DNA of 64,000 bases from Castellaniella sp. MT123. GTDB taxonomy: Bacteria > Pseudomonadota > Gammaproteobacteria > Burkholderiales > Burkholderiaceae_B. This document shows, piece after piece, positions 28,360 to 38,330 of the stretch. The stretch spans positions 1,240,001-1,304,000 of the forward strand of contig NZ_CP154879.1 of the NCBI RefSeq assembly GCF_039614765.1, read 5' to 3'. Numbering within the stretch: position 1 is the first letter of the stretch; every line of letters starts with the position of its first letter. Under the pieces are notes generated by a model. It did no database searches. It had not been told where the DNA came from and worked only from the letters and a program-made list of their open reading frames with translations. The position numbers were made by a program, and so were the translations under genes.

Positions 28360-29460
28360 TCACCCTTGATTGCCGGGCGCCTTGGCGGATGCCGCCGCGC
28401 CCGATGGTTGATTCGTGACGGACTGCGTCGAGCCCGACAATTGAGAAGTGCCGGTGGAAACCGCACCCGTGGCACTGGACCTGCCAGACGCAGGGGCAGC
28501 GCGTACCGCCGCAGGCACCAGTGACGAAACCACGCCTGACGGGGTCACCGCCGACGCCGCATCGGGGTGGCTCAGTTCTTCCAGCCGCTTGCGAATCCGG
28601 ATGCCATCCTCGCCCGCCGCGTTCTGCTCGTCGATGCGGCGCTCGGCGCGCCGGTTCAGCACCAGGATGCTGATCCGGCGGTTCACGGCCGCCAACGGGT
28701 CGTCCTTGATCAGATTAACCGTATCGCCCAGCCCCAGAATGCGCTTGACCTTGTTTTCGATCAGACCGCCGGTCACCAGCTCGCGGCGCGCGGCGTTGGC
28801 CCGATCAGCCGACAATTCCCAGTTGCTGTAGCTGCGGTCGCCCGCCGCGTAGCGCATGGCGTCCGTGTGGCCGGACATGGTGATGGCGTTGGGCAGCTGG
28901 CTGATCGGCGGTGCCAGTTCGCGCAGGATGTCACGCATATAAGGCTGCACCCGGGCGCTGCCGGTGGCGAACATGGGGCGGCTTTGCTGATCCAGGATCT
29001 GGATGCGTAGGCCGTCGGGCGTCATGTCCAGCAACAGCTGGGGACGAAACTGCTTGAGCACCGGATTATGCTCGATCAGATTTTCCAGGTTCTGTTTCAG
29101 GTTTTCCAGGTTCTCCTGATCCTGCATGTCGCTTTGATCCAGCTGGCTGGCATCCGGCTTGGCCGATGGCATGGGACTGCGGTTCGGGATCACGCTGGGC
29201 TGCCCGCCGGGGATCACCGACTTGCTGTTATCCAGATTCTGGCCACCGGTCACGGCGGTCATCAGGGGCATGCGGAAGTACTCCGCAATGCCCTCGAGTT
29301 CTTTCTTCGGCACCAGCAGCAGCAGCCACATAACCAGGAAAAAGGCCATCATCGCCGTCATGAAATCGGCGTAAGCGATCTTCCAGCTGCCCCCGTGGTG
29401 CGCTTCGCTGTAAGTGCGCTTGCGCCGGACGACGACCCGGCCGCTATCGTGATTGGCCAT
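28360..29460 (-). CDS. motB: Flagellar stator protein MotB
   Basis: Stator subunit anchored to peptidoglycan. It has 366 residues. The single membrane helix contains the proton-carrying Asp (YADFMTAMMAFFLVMWLLLL), suggesting an H+-driven motor. The OmpA-like domain has TMSGHTDAMRYA and NWELSADRANAARRELV. The tail from about residue 300 is Ser/Ala/Thr-rich and disordered. It is cotranscribed with motA (15-base gap) and cheA. Confidence 0.96.
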   Translation of the reverse strand: MANHDSGRVVVRRKRTYSEAHHGGSWKIAYADFMTAMMAFFLVMWLLLLVPKKELEGIAEYFRMPLMTAVTGGQNLDNSKSVIPGGQPSVIPNRSPMPSAKPDASQLDQSDMQDQENLENLKQNLENLIEHNPVLKQFRPQLLLDMTPDGLRIQILDQQSRPMFATGSARVQPYMRDILRELAPPISQLPNAITMSGHTDAMRYAAGDRSYSNWELSADRANAARRELVTGGLIENKVKRILGLGDTVNLIKDDPLAAVNRRISILVLNRRAERRIDEQNAAGEDGIRIRKRLEELSHPDAASAVTPSGVVSSLVPAAVRAAPASGRSSATGAVSTGTSQLSGSTQSVTNQPSGAAASAKAPGNQG

Positions 29461-29475
29461 GCCCGCTGTCTCCCG

Positions 29476-30348
29476 TCAGCGGCCGGCGGCCTGGCTTTTG
29501 GTCTGCCGCACGTGCGCTTCCAGTTCGGAGAACGACGGACGGACGGACGAAAACAGTACCTTGCGGCCAAATTCGACTGCTAGCGGCGGCGGATAACCGT
29601 TCATGCTGGCCAGCAGGGTGACCTTGATGCATTCCAGGACCTTGACGGCCGCGACGGACTGGCGCTCGACGGCCGCCGCGAACGGCGCGGCGAAGCCGTA
29701 GGACAGCAGAATGCCTAGAAACGTCCCGACCATGGCCTTGGCGATCAGATCCGCCAGGATGGCGGGCGGCTGGTCCACAGCGGCCAGCGCATGCACGACC
29801 CCCAGGACGGCGGCCACGATCCCGAACGCGGGCAGGCTGTCGGCCACGCCGCGCACAGCGTTGACCGGCGTGTTGTGTTCGCTGTGCAGGGCCTCGATTT
29901 CCTGGTCCATCAGCGTTTCGATTTCAAAAGGATTCATGTTGCCGCTGATCATGATGCGCAGGTAGTCCGTCAGGAACTCCATCAGCTTGGGGTCCTTCTG
30001 AATTTGGGGAAACTGCGCGAAGGTGGCGCTTGCCTTGGGGTCTTCGATATCGGATTCGATGGACATCAGCCCATCGCGGCGCGCCTTGTTCAGCAGGGTG
30101 TACAGCAAGCCCAGCAGTTCCATGTACAGCGACTTGCCGTAAGGGTTGGGTTTGATGGCCTTGGGGATGGCTTCCAGCAACAGTTTGATGGAAGCGCCAT
30201 TGCTGCCACCGATATAGGCGCCCAGGGCGCAGCCCCCGATCAGCACGAATTCGAAGGGCTGATAGAGCGCCCCCAGATGCCCGCCCACCCCGATGAAACT
30301 GGCGAACACCCCCGCCAGGACAACCAAATACCCCAGAATGATAAACAC
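29476..30348 (-). CDS. motA: Flagellar stator protein MotA
   Basis: Stator subunit with four membrane helices that forms the proton channel with MotB and pushes on FliG. It has 290 residues. Helices lie at the N-terminus (IILGYLVVLAGVFASFIGVG) and around 170-220 (ADSLPAFGIVAAVLGVVHAL); the large cytoplasmic loop lies between. It is first in the motAB-che block, 109 bases after flhC. Confidence 0.96.
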   Translation of the reverse strand: MFIILGYLVVLAGVFASFIGVGGHLGALYQPFEFVLIGGCALGAYIGGSNGASIKLLLEAIPKAIKPNPYGKSLYMELLGLLYTLLNKARRDGLMSIESDIEDPKASATFAQFPQIQKDPKLMEFLTDYLRIMISGNMNPFEIETLMDQEIEALHSEHNTPVNAVRGVADSLPAFGIVAAVLGVVHALAAVDQPPAILADLIAKAMVGTFLGILLSYGFAAPFAAAVERQSVAAVKVLECIKVTLLASMNGYPPPLAVEFGRKVLFSSVRPSFSELEAHVRQTKSQAAGR

Positions 30349-30457
30349 TTGCGCGCGCCCTGATAGTCAGAATACTGTCAATGTTCGCCTGTTTTCATGC
30401 GTTCAAAAGCATGGTTCAACAGGACTTTTTGTCCACAAATCCGCTATCTGACCGAAA

Positions 30458-31027
30458 TCAGGCGATCACGCGGGTATTTGCCTTGCGGCGCGCCCGGGTC
30501 TTGCCTGCCCGGGGTGGCGGTTTACAGATGGCGCAAACGAAACCGGCATCGGGGTCGTGCGCATGGGCGACGAACTGGCCGTGGCACTGCTGGCAGCCAG
30601 ACAGCTGCACCAACCCGCTTTCGAAAAAGCGCACCAGCATCCAGGCGCGGGTGAAGCTGAGCACGGGTTCATCCTGGGACTCGCCCGGCTGCAGGCCGGT
30701 CGTGGACTGTTCCAGGTAAAGCCGATAGGCTTCTACCAGAGCCAGCGACTTTTTCGCTGGCGTGAACGTATCCAGATATCGGTAGATGTTGTAGAACAAG
30801 CTGGAATGAATGTTCGGCAGCCAGGTCATGAACCAGTCGACCGAAAACGGCAGCATGCCTTTGGGGGGCGAGGCCCCCTTGACTTCGCGGTACAGGCGGG
30901 CCAGGCGGTCGTAACTGAGCGAGGTTTCCGCCTGCAGCACCTGCAGCCGCGCCCCCAGACGGATCATGTCGGTGGCCAGCAGGATGTCGTCGGCCTCGCG
31001 GGAGACGCTTTTGCCGGTCGTGATCAC
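30458..31027 (-). CDS. flhC: Flagellar master regulator subunit FlhC
   Basis: Forms the FlhD4C2 activator of class II flagellar promoters. It has 189 residues. A zinc site is visible in the C-terminus as two Cys pairs (SGCQQCHGQF and FVCAICKPP). The basic tail (RAGKTRARRKANTRVIA) is typical of betaproteobacterial FlhC. It lies 3 bases after flhD. Confidence 0.96.
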   Translation of the reverse strand: MITTGKSVSREADDILLATDMIRLGARLQVLQAETSLSYDRLARLYREVKGASPPKGMLPFSVDWFMTWLPNIHSSLFYNIYRYLDTFTPAKKSLALVEAYRLYLEQSTTGLQPGESQDEPVLSFTRAWMLVRFFESGLVQLSGCQQCHGQFVAHAHDPDAGFVCAICKPPPRAGKTRARRKANTRVIA

Positions 31028-31030
31028 AGC

Positions 31031-31351
31031 CTAGGCCACCGCGGTTTCGGCACGAGCCATCAGGATCGTGGAGTGCGCCTGCTGCAGCACCCCCCCCAGA
31101 ACCTCGTGTGTCAGAGAGTTGAGCAGCTGCGCGTCATTGAGCCGAAAAGCGCAGAGCACCGAATTGGAGCTGGCAAGCTTGACGATCTGCGCGGGCGACA
31201 GGTTCAGGATGATGTCCGCGACATCCTCACAGAACCCCAACCGGAACATGCCTGCCGCCAGGTTCTCGCGCAGCAGGCGCTGTGCGAGCATCAGGTAGGA
31301 CAGATTGACTTCTCGAATATCGGTCAACAACGCGGAATCCAGGGTGGACAT
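31031..31351 (-). CDS. flhD: Flagellar master regulator subunit FlhD
   Basis: Partner of FlhC in the class I regulator. From ATG 31349-31351 ([20 protein letters not shown]) it has 106 residues, the usual length, with [20 protein letters not shown] as family block. An open frame extends upstream to 31450, but the ATG at 31351 is the family start. The long AT-rich region upstream is the likely integration point for regulation of motility. Confidence 0.95.
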   Translation of the reverse strand: MSTLDSALLTDIREVNLSYLMLAQRLLRENLAAGMFRLGFCEDVADIILNLSPAQIVKLASSNSVLCAFRLNDAQLLNSLTHEVLGGVLQQAHSTILMARAETAVA

Positions 31352-31634
31352 GATATCCCTTAGCTTAGTATGGGCAGTAATTCCCTCGGCAGCGAAATAC
31401 GAATCATGACAAGCCGGATGGATCACACCCGACAGGAAGAATCTTGTCACGTTTCAGGCCACTACGAGAATTAGATTCAGACATCAAAGAAACATTTTCA
31501 TGCACATTCGACATGAACAGTGGCAGTATAGCGGGAACTAGCCTGTCTTTTGACGTCTGGAATCCAGATATGAAGAATATAGTTGTATCAAATTATTTAA
31601 ATTGCCAATTAATATTAATGGTCATGAAAGTGTG
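31352..31634. promoter_or_regulatory. AT-rich control region upstream of flhDC
   Basis: 283 bases between the flhD start and the glpD stop. From about 31500 to 31635 the sequence is strikingly AT-rich (for example AAATTATTTAAATTGCC and AATTAATATTAATGG) in an otherwise GC-rich window. No clear promoter hexamers, operator or RNA was identified. A short plus-strand open frame crossing it has no protein-like features. Confidence 0.6.
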
Positions 31635-33248
31635 TTAAGCCGGAACCTGGCCGTACTGGTCGGCCAACGCCAGGAAGGTCTTCAACTGCCCGTCTGTGCC
31701 AATTTCGTCCTGCAGGATCCTGGAAACGGCCGGTGCCGACCGCCTGGCCAGGGAGGCATTCAGAAAAAGCATCCTGTGGCGCCGGGCCAACACGTCTTCC
31801 ACCGAGCGGGCATATTCGTGGCGCGCGGCAAACCGCACCATGGCCTCGGTCAAGCCCAGTCCCAGATCGACGTCATGTCCGGGAAGGCCCTGGACGGTGC
31901 CGGCCTCGTCGCCATAACAGTGCAGCCCGGGTAAGGCGGTGAGGCTGGTGGGCACGGCGCCAGCGCCGGGGGCGCCCACCAGGGGAAAGTGTGCCGTACG
32001 GCACTTGGGCAGGATACCCAGATGGCCGGCCTGGACGCATTGATGCAGGACGTCCTCGGCCATGGAGCGATAGGTGGTCCATTTGCCCCCCGTGACAGTC
32101 ACCAGGCCCGAGGGACTGATACGCACGGTATGTTCGCGGCTGATCGACTTCGTGTTGCCCCCCGCCTGATCGTCGGGGCGCACCAGTGGCCGCAGCCCGA
32201 CCCAGACACTGAGCACGTCGCTGGCCGCGGGGGCGCGCGCCAGCACGTGGGCGGACTCGTTCAGGATGAACGCGGCTTCCTCGGGCAAGGCGCGGGGTTC
32301 ACGCGCGGTATCCCGCCGCGGCGTATCTGTCGTCCCCAGGATCACGTGCCCCAGCCAGGGTACGGCGAACAGCACGCGGCCATCGCGAGTATGCGGCACC
32401 AGCAGCGCGTTGCGGGATGGCAGAAAGGACCGGTCCACCACCAGATGCACCCCCTGGCTGGGAGCCACCATCGCGGATGTGCCCTGTCCCCGGGCCGCGT
32501 CGTCCAGACGGCGGACATCGTCCACCCAGACCCCGGTGGCATTGACGACGCAACGCGCCCTGACCTGCCCCCCGCGCGGCACATCATCAGGGGCCAGCGC
32601 ATCCCGCCAGCACACGCCGCTGACGCGTCCATCCTGGTGCAGGATGTCCACCACCGGACAGTAATTCAGGACCAGGGCACCCTGGGCGGCCGCCGTGCGG
32701 GCCAGCGCCAGGGCCAGACGCGCGTCGTCGAACTGGCCATCCCAGTATTTCACGCTGCCAAACAGATGGTCGGTATTGACGCCAGGCAGTTGCCGGGCAG
32801 TCCCCGCTCGGCCCAGCCATTCGGTGCGCCCCAGGCTGGCGGCCCCCGCCAACGCGTCGTAGATCTTCAGGCCGGCGCCATAGAACGGTATTTCCCAGGG
32901 ACGGTAGGCCGGCATGATGAAGGCCAGGGGCTGCGCCAGATGCGGCGCGTTGTTCAGCAGTGCGCGCCGTTCGTGCAGCGCCTCGCGCACCAGGCTGATG
33001 TCACCCTGAGCCAGATACCGCACGCCACCATGGACCAGCTTGGTCGCCCGCGACGAGGTGCCGCCGGCGAAATCGTGAGATTCGAGCAACAGTACCGACA
33101 GGCCCCGCAACCGGGCATCCAGCGCGACGCCCAGTCCGCTGGCGCCACCCCCGATGACGATCAGGTCCACTTCGTGCAGCGCTTCGAGGGATTGCAGCAA
33201 CCGAGCCCGATCGGTCGGGGCGGAAAATGGCGCGGGTGAGGAAGGCAT
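31635..33248 (-). CDS. glpD: Aerobic glycerol-3-phosphate dehydrogenase GlpD
   Basis: FAD-dependent inner-membrane-associated enzyme that oxidises glycerol-3-phosphate to dihydroxyacetone phosphate and passes electrons to quinone. It has 537 residues. The FAD dinucleotide fold is VIGGGASGLGVALDARLRG; GGTSSRATKLVHGGVRYL is the second family signature. ILGTTDTPRRD and TVTGGKWTTYRSMAEDVL complete the family motifs. It is divergent from glpK, with which it forms the glycerol catabolic pathway; no glpF is adjacent. Confidence 0.95.
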   Translation of the reverse strand: MPSSPAPFSAPTDRARLLQSLEALHEVDLIVIGGGASGLGVALDARLRGLSVLLLESHDFAGGTSSRATKLVHGGVRYLAQGDISLVREALHERRALLNNAPHLAQPLAFIMPAYRPWEIPFYGAGLKIYDALAGAASLGRTEWLGRAGTARQLPGVNTDHLFGSVKYWDGQFDDARLALALARTAAAQGALVLNYCPVVDILHQDGRVSGVCWRDALAPDDVPRGGQVRARCVVNATGVWVDDVRRLDDAARGQGTSAMVAPSQGVHLVVDRSFLPSRNALLVPHTRDGRVLFAVPWLGHVILGTTDTPRRDTAREPRALPEEAAFILNESAHVLARAPAASDVLSVWVGLRPLVRPDDQAGGNTKSISREHTVRISPSGLVTVTGGKWTTYRSMAEDVLHQCVQAGHLGILPKCRTAHFPLVGAPGAGAVPTSLTALPGLHCYGDEAGTVQGLPGHDVDLGLGLTEAMVRFAARHEYARSVEDVLARRHRMLFLNASLARRSAPAVSRILQDEIGTDGQLKTFLALADQYGQVPA

Positions 33249-33333
33249 CGGGACGCGGATCAGGAATTCTGAGGTCAGGCCAATGATGCGCCCGAGGATC
33301 GTTTCTCCGGGATTTTAACGGGCCGGTATCATT

Positions 33334-33350
33334 TGTTCCACGCAAGAACA
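33334..33350. promoter_or_regulatory. Inverted repeat between glpD and glpK, candidate operator
   Basis: TGTTC-N7-GAACA, a perfect 5-bp inverted repeat 21 bases before glpK. Its position between divergent glycerol genes suggests a shared repressor site, for example of GlpR, but the match to any specific consensus is my inference. Confidence 0.4.
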
Positions 33351-33370
33351 TTCCTGTCGAGGATTCCTTC

Positions 33371-34864
33371 ATGACTTACCTGCTCGCCCTGGATCAGGGC
33401 ACTTCCAGCACCCGCGGGATCGTCTTCGACCGGATGGGTCGCATCGTGAGCCTGTCGCAGCGGGAATTCACCCAGCACTATCCGCAGCCGGGCTGGGTCG
33501 AACACGACCCGATGGAGATCTGGCACACACAGCGCGACACCCTGCGAGAAGCCCTGCACAGGGCCGGCATCTCCGCGCGCAACGTCAGCGCCATCGGCAT
33601 CACCAATCAGCGCGAGACCACGGTGGTCTGGGACCGCCGCACGGGCGAACCCATCCACCGCGCCATCGTCTGGCAGGACCGCCGCGCCGAGCCCACCTGC
33701 GCCGAGCTGCGCCAGCAGGGGCTGGAAGCCACGATCCTGCAGCGCACGGGCCTGCGCGTCGACGCCTACTTTTCCGCCACCAAGCTGAAATGGATTCTGG
33801 ATCACGTGCCTGGCGCACGCGCGCGCGCCCAGGCTGGTGAACTGCTGTTCGGCACGATCGACAGCTGGCTGATCTGGCAATTGACTGGCGGCCGGCATCA
33901 TCTGACGGACGTCAGCAATGCGGCGCGCACCATGCTGATGGACGTACACCGCAACGCCTGGGACACGGAACTGCTGGACCGGCTGGACATCCCGGCCCGC
34001 ATGATGCCCGGAATCCAGCCGTCCTCGGCGGACTTCGGCCTGACCTCGACAGAGATCCTGGGCCATACCGTTCCGATCCGCGGCGTGGCGGGCGACCAGC
34101 AGAGCGCCCTGTTTGGCCAGGCCTGCTTTCATCCCGGCATGGCGAAAAATACCTATGGCACCGGCTGCTTCATGCTGATGCACACCGGCGACCAGTTCCG
34201 GGTATCGGAGAACGGCCTGGTGACGACCAGTACCGCGCAGACGGACGCCAGGCCTACCTTCGCCCTGGAAGGCAGCGTTTTTGTCGGCGGCGCCGTGGTC
34301 CAGTGGCTGCGCGACGGCCTGCGCGCCTTCACGCGCAGCAGCGACATCGAGGAGATGGCCCGCAGCGTGCCCGATTCGGGCGGGGTCATGTTCGTACCCG
34401 CCTTCACCGGGTTGGGCGCCCCCTGGTGGGACCCACAAGCGCGGGGCACCATCACCGGTCTGACCCGCGGCACCACTATGGCGCACATCGCCCGAGCCGC
34501 GCTGGAGAGCATCGCCTACCAAAGCGCTGCTCTGCTGCAGGCCATGAGCCGCGACGCGCAGGCGGCCGGCACGACTGCGCTGCCAGCCTTGCGGGTGGAC
34601 GGTGGCGCCTGCGTGAACGACTTGCTGATGCAGTTCCAGGCGGACCTGCTGGGCATCCCGATCCTGCGCCCGACCATGGTGGAAACCACAGCGCTGGGCG
34701 CCGCGTTCCTGGCAGGCCTGCACGCCGGCATTTACGCCGATCTGGACGAGCTGGAATCGCTGTGGCGCATCGAGCGCCAGTTCGACCCGGCGATGCCGCG
34801 CGACCAGGCGGCCGAATGTCTCGCCCGCTGGGACCACGCCATCCGCCAGGCCAGCGTGCGCTGA
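33371..34864 (+). CDS. glpK: Glycerol kinase GlpK
   Basis: Phosphorylates glycerol with ATP, giving the substrate for GlpD. It has 497 residues, close to the usual 500. [17 protein letters not shown] is the N-terminal FGGY phosphate-binding motif; [31 protein letters not shown] and [15 protein letters not shown] are GlpK-specific. A ribosome site GAGGA lies before ATG 33371. Confidence 0.97.
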   Translation: MTYLLALDQGTSSTRGIVFDRMGRIVSLSQREFTQHYPQPGWVEHDPMEIWHTQRDTLREALHRAGISARNVSAIGITNQRETTVVWDRRTGEPIHRAIVWQDRRAEPTCAELRQQGLEATILQRTGLRVDAYFSATKLKWILDHVPGARARAQAGELLFGTIDSWLIWQLTGGRHHLTDVSNAARTMLMDVHRNAWDTELLDRLDIPARMMPGIQPSSADFGLTSTEILGHTVPIRGVAGDQQSALFGQACFHPGMAKNTYGTGCFMLMHTGDQFRVSENGLVTTSTAQTDARPTFALEGSVFVGGAVVQWLRDGLRAFTRSSDIEEMARSVPDSGGVMFVPAFTGLGAPWWDPQARGTITGLTRGTTMAHIARAALESIAYQSAALLQAMSRDAQAAGTTALPALRVDGGACVNDLLMQFQADLLGIPILRPTMVETTALGAAFLAGLHAGIYADLDELESLWRIERQFDPAMPRDQAAECLARWDHAIRQASVR

Positions 34865-34986
34865 TTCGCGGCAATCCCGATAGAATGACACAAGAACGCC
34901 CGACGTCCCGCACATGAACGGAATCATTCAACCGATCAGACGGGACACCCCTTGCAACCATCGGGCAGACTATTTGCAGGATTTCC

Positions 34987-35457
34987 ATGCTGAAAAAACT
35001 GATCCTGATCATCGCGGTCTTCGTCGTCATCCTGCTGGCCCTGAGCTTCGGCGAGATCGCCTTTGGCCGGGTCTTCGTCTGGATCTCCAGCCTGACGGGC
35101 GTGCTGGTGCGCAATTTCAGCGAACTGTTCGCGGTGATTGCGTCCTACCTGCAGGCGCACACCGGCAAGGTTCTGCTGGCCATCCTGCTGACCGTGCCGG
35201 TCAGCCTGTGGATCCTCAGTTCTCACCGCGAGGCACTGGGCCGGCCATCGTCGCAGCGCCGCATCGCGATCGTCCTGGCTATCTTCCTGGGCTGGCTGGG
35301 CGCGCACCGCTTCTTCCTGGGGCAGATCGGCTGGGGCCTGGGCTATCTGGCGATCGCCTGGATCTTCGTGCCGCTGGCGGTGGTGCTAGGCCTGATCGAC
35401 GCCATCCGCTACCTGTTCATGGACGACGAAACTTTCGCCGCCACACAGTTGTCCTGA
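34987..35457 (+). CDS. TM2-domain membrane protein
   Basis: Predicted inner membrane protein of 156 residues. An N-terminal helix (LILIIAVFVVILLALSF) and a second helix near 60-78 precede a TM2 domain: FLGWLGAHRFFLGQIGWGLG is the classic first half, and DAIRYLFMDDETF ends it. TM2 domains are widespread and of unknown biochemical role in bacteria. It ends 10 bases before the lipoate-ligase-like gene, so both may be one unit. No enzymatic function can be assigned. Confidence 0.8.
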   Translation: MLKKLILIIAVFVVILLALSFGEIAFGRVFVWISSLTGVLVRNFSELFAVIASYLQAHTGKVLLAILLTVPVSLWILSSHREALGRPSSQRRIAIVLAIFLGWLGAHRFFLGQIGWGLGYLAIAWIFVPLAVVLGLIDAIRYLFMDDETFAATQLS

Positions 35458-35467
35458 CCCCGGCTTG

Positions 35468-36223
35468 ATGCCGTCTTCATTTCCCGCCCCCGCGCGCTAC
35501 CGGCTGCTGGACCTGGATGCCGACGCAAGACAGGATCCGCTGGCCGACGAAGTGCTGCTCAGTCTGGCCACCGAGGGGCCGGTCGCGTGCCTCTGGCAGG
35601 CGGATCAGGGCCTGGTCGTCCCGCGCACCTACACGGCCCACCCCGGTTTTATCGCTGTCCAGAAAATATTCGCGGCCCGGGGATGGCCCGTCCACGTCAG
35701 GCAATCGGGCGGCGGCGTCGTGCCGCAAGGGCCCGGCATTCTGAACCTGAGCCTCGCATACACCGTCGCCGGACGGCCGCTGGATCATTCGGAAACGTTC
35801 TATCGGCACCTCTGCGGCATTATCGGCGCCGCACTGCTGTTCTTCGGTATCGACGCGCGGGCGCAGGCCGTCGAAGGCTCTTTCTGCGACGGCCGATACA
35901 ATCTGGCGGTCGGGCAGCCGCCGCGCAAGATCGTCGGCACGGCTCAGGTCTGGCGGCGCATGCCCGGCCAATCTCCGGGGTGTCAGGTCGGGCTGGCGCA
36001 TGCCTTGATCCTGGCCGATTGTGACCCGGCCACGATCACAGGCCAGGCCAATGCCCTGGAGGAAGCCCTGGGAACGCCGCGTCGCTACGCGGCCGACCGG
36101 ATCGCTTCCCTGGGCAGCCTGCTGCCCGAAGCCAGCCGCGCGGCCTTTCTCACCGCCTTTCACGCACGCCTGCGGGACGTCCTGCTGGCCAGCCCGCCGA
36201 TCGGGCCCGATCCGCACGACTGA
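35468..36223 (+). CDS. Lipoate-protein ligase A / octanoyltransferase-like protein
   Basis: BPL/LplA/LipB-fold protein of 251 residues from ATG 35468. [20 protein letters not shown] corresponds to the RRxSGGGAVYHDxGNLN motif of LplA, and [12 protein letters not shown] to the KISGSAQ lysine loop; [10 protein letters not shown] fits the same family. The conserved His of GGGAVxH is replaced (GGGVVPQ), so substrate or activity may differ from true lipoate ligase. It is upstream of panD in the same direction. A cofactor acyltransferase role is inference. Confidence 0.75.
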   Translation: MPSSFPAPARYRLLDLDADARQDPLADEVLLSLATEGPVACLWQADQGLVVPRTYTAHPGFIAVQKIFAARGWPVHVRQSGGGVVPQGPGILNLSLAYTVAGRPLDHSETFYRHLCGIIGAALLFFGIDARAQAVEGSFCDGRYNLAVGQPPRKIVGTAQVWRRMPGQSPGCQVGLAHALILADCDPATITGQANALEEALGTPRRYAADRIASLGSLLPEASRAAFLTAFHARLRDVLLASPPIGPDPHD

Positions 36224-36293
36224 CGCCACAATCGATGCTGCACCGCAACGCGCTAAAATGCCGCCTGCTCAATTTCCGTTTTCTGGATACAAC

Positions 36294-36707
36294 GTGAGAA
36301 AAATCGTCCGCGCCAAACTGCATGGCATCCGCGTCACCGGAGCCGACCTGGACTACCACGGCTCCATCACCCTGGATCCCGACCACTGCGAAGCCGCCGG
36401 CATCCTGCCGATGGAATTCGTGGATATCTGGAACAAGAATTCCGGCGCCCGCATCAGCACCTACGTCATCTACGGCGAGCGGGGTTCACGTTGTTGCATC
36501 CTGAATGGCGCGGCCGCCCGCACCTGCCAGCGCGGCGACGAAGTCATCATCGCCAATTCGGAATACATCCAGGAAGCCGAACTGGAGCACATCAAGCCGA
36601 TCGTCCTGACCTTCCATCCGGACAACAGCGTGCGCGAACACCTGGGATATTCGGTCGGCCGCGACGCACAGGGCCGGCTGAGCTTCGAGATTGTGCACTT
36701 CGACTGA
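36294..36707 (+). CDS. panD: Aspartate 1-decarboxylase PanD
   Basis: Makes beta-alanine for pantothenate. It is a pyruvoyl enzyme made as a proenzyme and cleaved at Gly-Ser; here YHGSITLD puts the cleavage between Gly23 and Ser24. It has 137 residues from a GTG start. [36 protein letters not shown] and [16 protein letters not shown] match the family. A TAAAAT -10-like box lies at 36254-36259. The ORF is open upstream, but the GTG start matches the family N-terminus. Confidence 0.93.
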   Translation: MRKIVRAKLHGIRVTGADLDYHGSITLDPDHCEAAGILPMEFVDIWNKNSGARISTYVIYGERGSRCCILNGAAARTCQRGDEVIIANSEYIQEAELEHIKPIVLTFHPDNSVREHLGYSVGRDAQGRLSFEIVHFD

Positions 36708-36777
36708 GCGGAACCGGAGCCGGCCTTGCCCATCGGACGGCCGACTCCTAAAATCACCCACGCCACACCCATTTTCG

Positions 36778-36858
36778 AGTCCCGCTAGGGGTGCCGCCAC
36801 AGCGGCTGAGACAGTCCCTTCGAACCTGATTGAGATCATCCTCGCGCAGGAAAGCAGC
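36778..36858 (+). promoter_or_regulatory. TPP riboswitch (THI element)
   Basis: The conserved core is present in order: AGGGGTGCC, GGCTGAGACAGTCCC, GAACCTGATTGAGATCATCC and CGCAGGAAAGC, which is the THI-box consensus for thiamine pyrophosphate binding. It lies about 65 bases before cytX and should repress that gene when TPP is abundant. A TAAAAT box at 36749-36754 is a plausible -10 for the transcript. Confidence 0.95.
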
Positions 36859-36922
36859 TCGCCATGGCGACTGCTTTCCATCGCCCGCGCCTGCCCTCCT
36901 CGCCCAGACAGACAGGCGCACC

Positions 36923-38266
36923 ATGAATCAGAACACTTCCCCATCCCGCCAACGCCCAGTCCGCGCGAACGCCGGTCGTCGTCCCGACGCCACCGGTTCC
37001 TCAGCGGGGACTCCCGGCATACCCGAGGTCGAACGGGTATTCGGCTGGCACGACCACATGGCCCTCTGGTTCAGCCTGGGGGTCGGCCTGCTGGTGATCC
37101 AGGTCGGCGCGTATCTGGCGCCCGCCCTGGGCACCCGTGGCGCGCTGATCGCGGTCATCGCCGGTTCAATCCTCGGCGCGGGCCTGCTGGCCTGGGTGGC
37201 CCGCCTGGGCTGCGACAGCGGCCTGTCCAGCGCCGGCCTGATCCACGCGGTCTATGGCCAGCGCTTCGCCCACCTGCCCGTCTTGCTGAACGTCGTGCAA
37301 CTGCTCGGCTGGGCCACGTTCGAGCTGGTCATCATGCGCGACGGCACCCAGGCGATCGCGGAAAAGGCCTTCGGCGTGAACACCGGCCTGATCGTCCCGA
37401 CGCTATTCTGGGGGCTGATCGTCCTGCTGCTGCTGCGCGGCTCCATGGTCACACTGGTGCGGCGCATCGTCAGCCGCATCGGCCTGCCGCTGGTGGTGCT
37501 GTCGCTCATCTGGCTGACGGTGCAGTTCGGCCTGAAGCTGGATGCGCCAGGCCTACGGGCACTCTGGCAGCGCACGGGCGATGGCAGCATGAATACCTTC
37601 CAGGCGCTGGACCTGGTCATCGCCATGCCGGTGTCCTGGCTGCCGCTGGTGGCGGACTACGCCCGACATGGCCGCAGCGGTCGCGGCGCACTGGGCGGCA
37701 CCTGGTTGGGCTACACCATCGCCAACATCTGGTGTTACGCGCTGGGTGTGCTGGTCATCACCGTGACAGGCCCCGATGTGGACATGGTCAATGCCCTGCT
37801 GCTGGCCCAGGGTGGACTGCTGGCCCTGGGCCTGATCCTGATCGACGAACTGGACAACACCTACGGCGACCTGTATTCCGGATCCGTCTGCAGCCACAGC
37901 CTGCTACCCGCCTTTGGCCTGAAAACCTGGGGCACATTGCTGGCCGCGCTGTCGATCGCGCTGGCCATGGTGCTGCCGATGCACAGCCTGGAACCCTTCC
38001 TGCTGGCGCTCAGTTCCGTGTTCGTGCCGCTGTTTGGCACGATCCTTGGACGGCTGGGCATGCGGCCCGATCGCCTCACCGACACGCCGCGTGGTTTCCA
38101 CGCGATCCCCGCGGGGATCTGGGTGCTGGGGATCGCCTGCTACCATTTCCTGGCACAATGGGCACCGGATTACGGCAGTGCACTTCCCACGCTGCTGTTG
38201 ACATTCACTCTGGGCGCACTCACCGCCAGGAACGGCTTCCGGTCCGCTGAACCGGCCAGATCCTGA
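36923..38266 (+). CDS. cytX: NCS1 transporter CytX, probable hydroxymethylpyrimidine permease
   Basis: Membrane permease of the nucleobase-cation-symport-1 family, 447 residues from ATG 36923, with about 12 hydrophobic segments. [20 protein letters not shown] near the N-terminus and [20 protein letters not shown] are NCS1 motifs. TPP riboswitch control strongly suggests import of a thiamine precursor such as HMP, the role proposed for CytX. The first 40 residues are disordered. No other thi genes are nearby. Confidence 0.88.
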   Translation: MNQNTSPSRQRPVRANAGRRPDATGSSAGTPGIPEVERVFGWHDHMALWFSLGVGLLVIQVGAYLAPALGTRGALIAVIAGSILGAGLLAWVARLGCDSGLSSAGLIHAVYGQRFAHLPVLLNVVQLLGWATFELVIMRDGTQAIAEKAFGVNTGLIVPTLFWGLIVLLLLRGSMVTLVRRIVSRIGLPLVVLSLIWLTVQFGLKLDAPGLRALWQRTGDGSMNTFQALDLVIAMPVSWLPLVADYARHGRSGRGALGGTWLGYTIANIWCYALGVLVITVTGPDVDMVNALLLAQGGLLALGLILIDELDNTYGDLYSGSVCSHSLLPAFGLKTWGTLLAALSIALAMVLPMHSLEPFLLALSSVFVPLFGTILGRLGMRPDRLTDTPRGFHAIPAGIWVLGIACYHFLAQWAPDYGSALPTLLLTFTLGALTARNGFRSAEPARS

Positions 38267-38330
38267 GCCCGCAACCGCGGGCAGCCCTGGCGGCCGAGGG
38301 CCCCTACAACATAGAAACAGGACACTCGCC

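Noticed and set aside
30423-30460. GGACTTTTTGTCC hairpin between flhC and motA as terminator.
   Set aside because: Only a 4-bp stem without a following T-tract; flhC and motA may still be cotranscribed.
31444-31638. A 64-codon plus-strand frame across the flhDC-glpD gap.
   Set aside because: No ribosome site, no motif, and most of it is the AT-rich control region.
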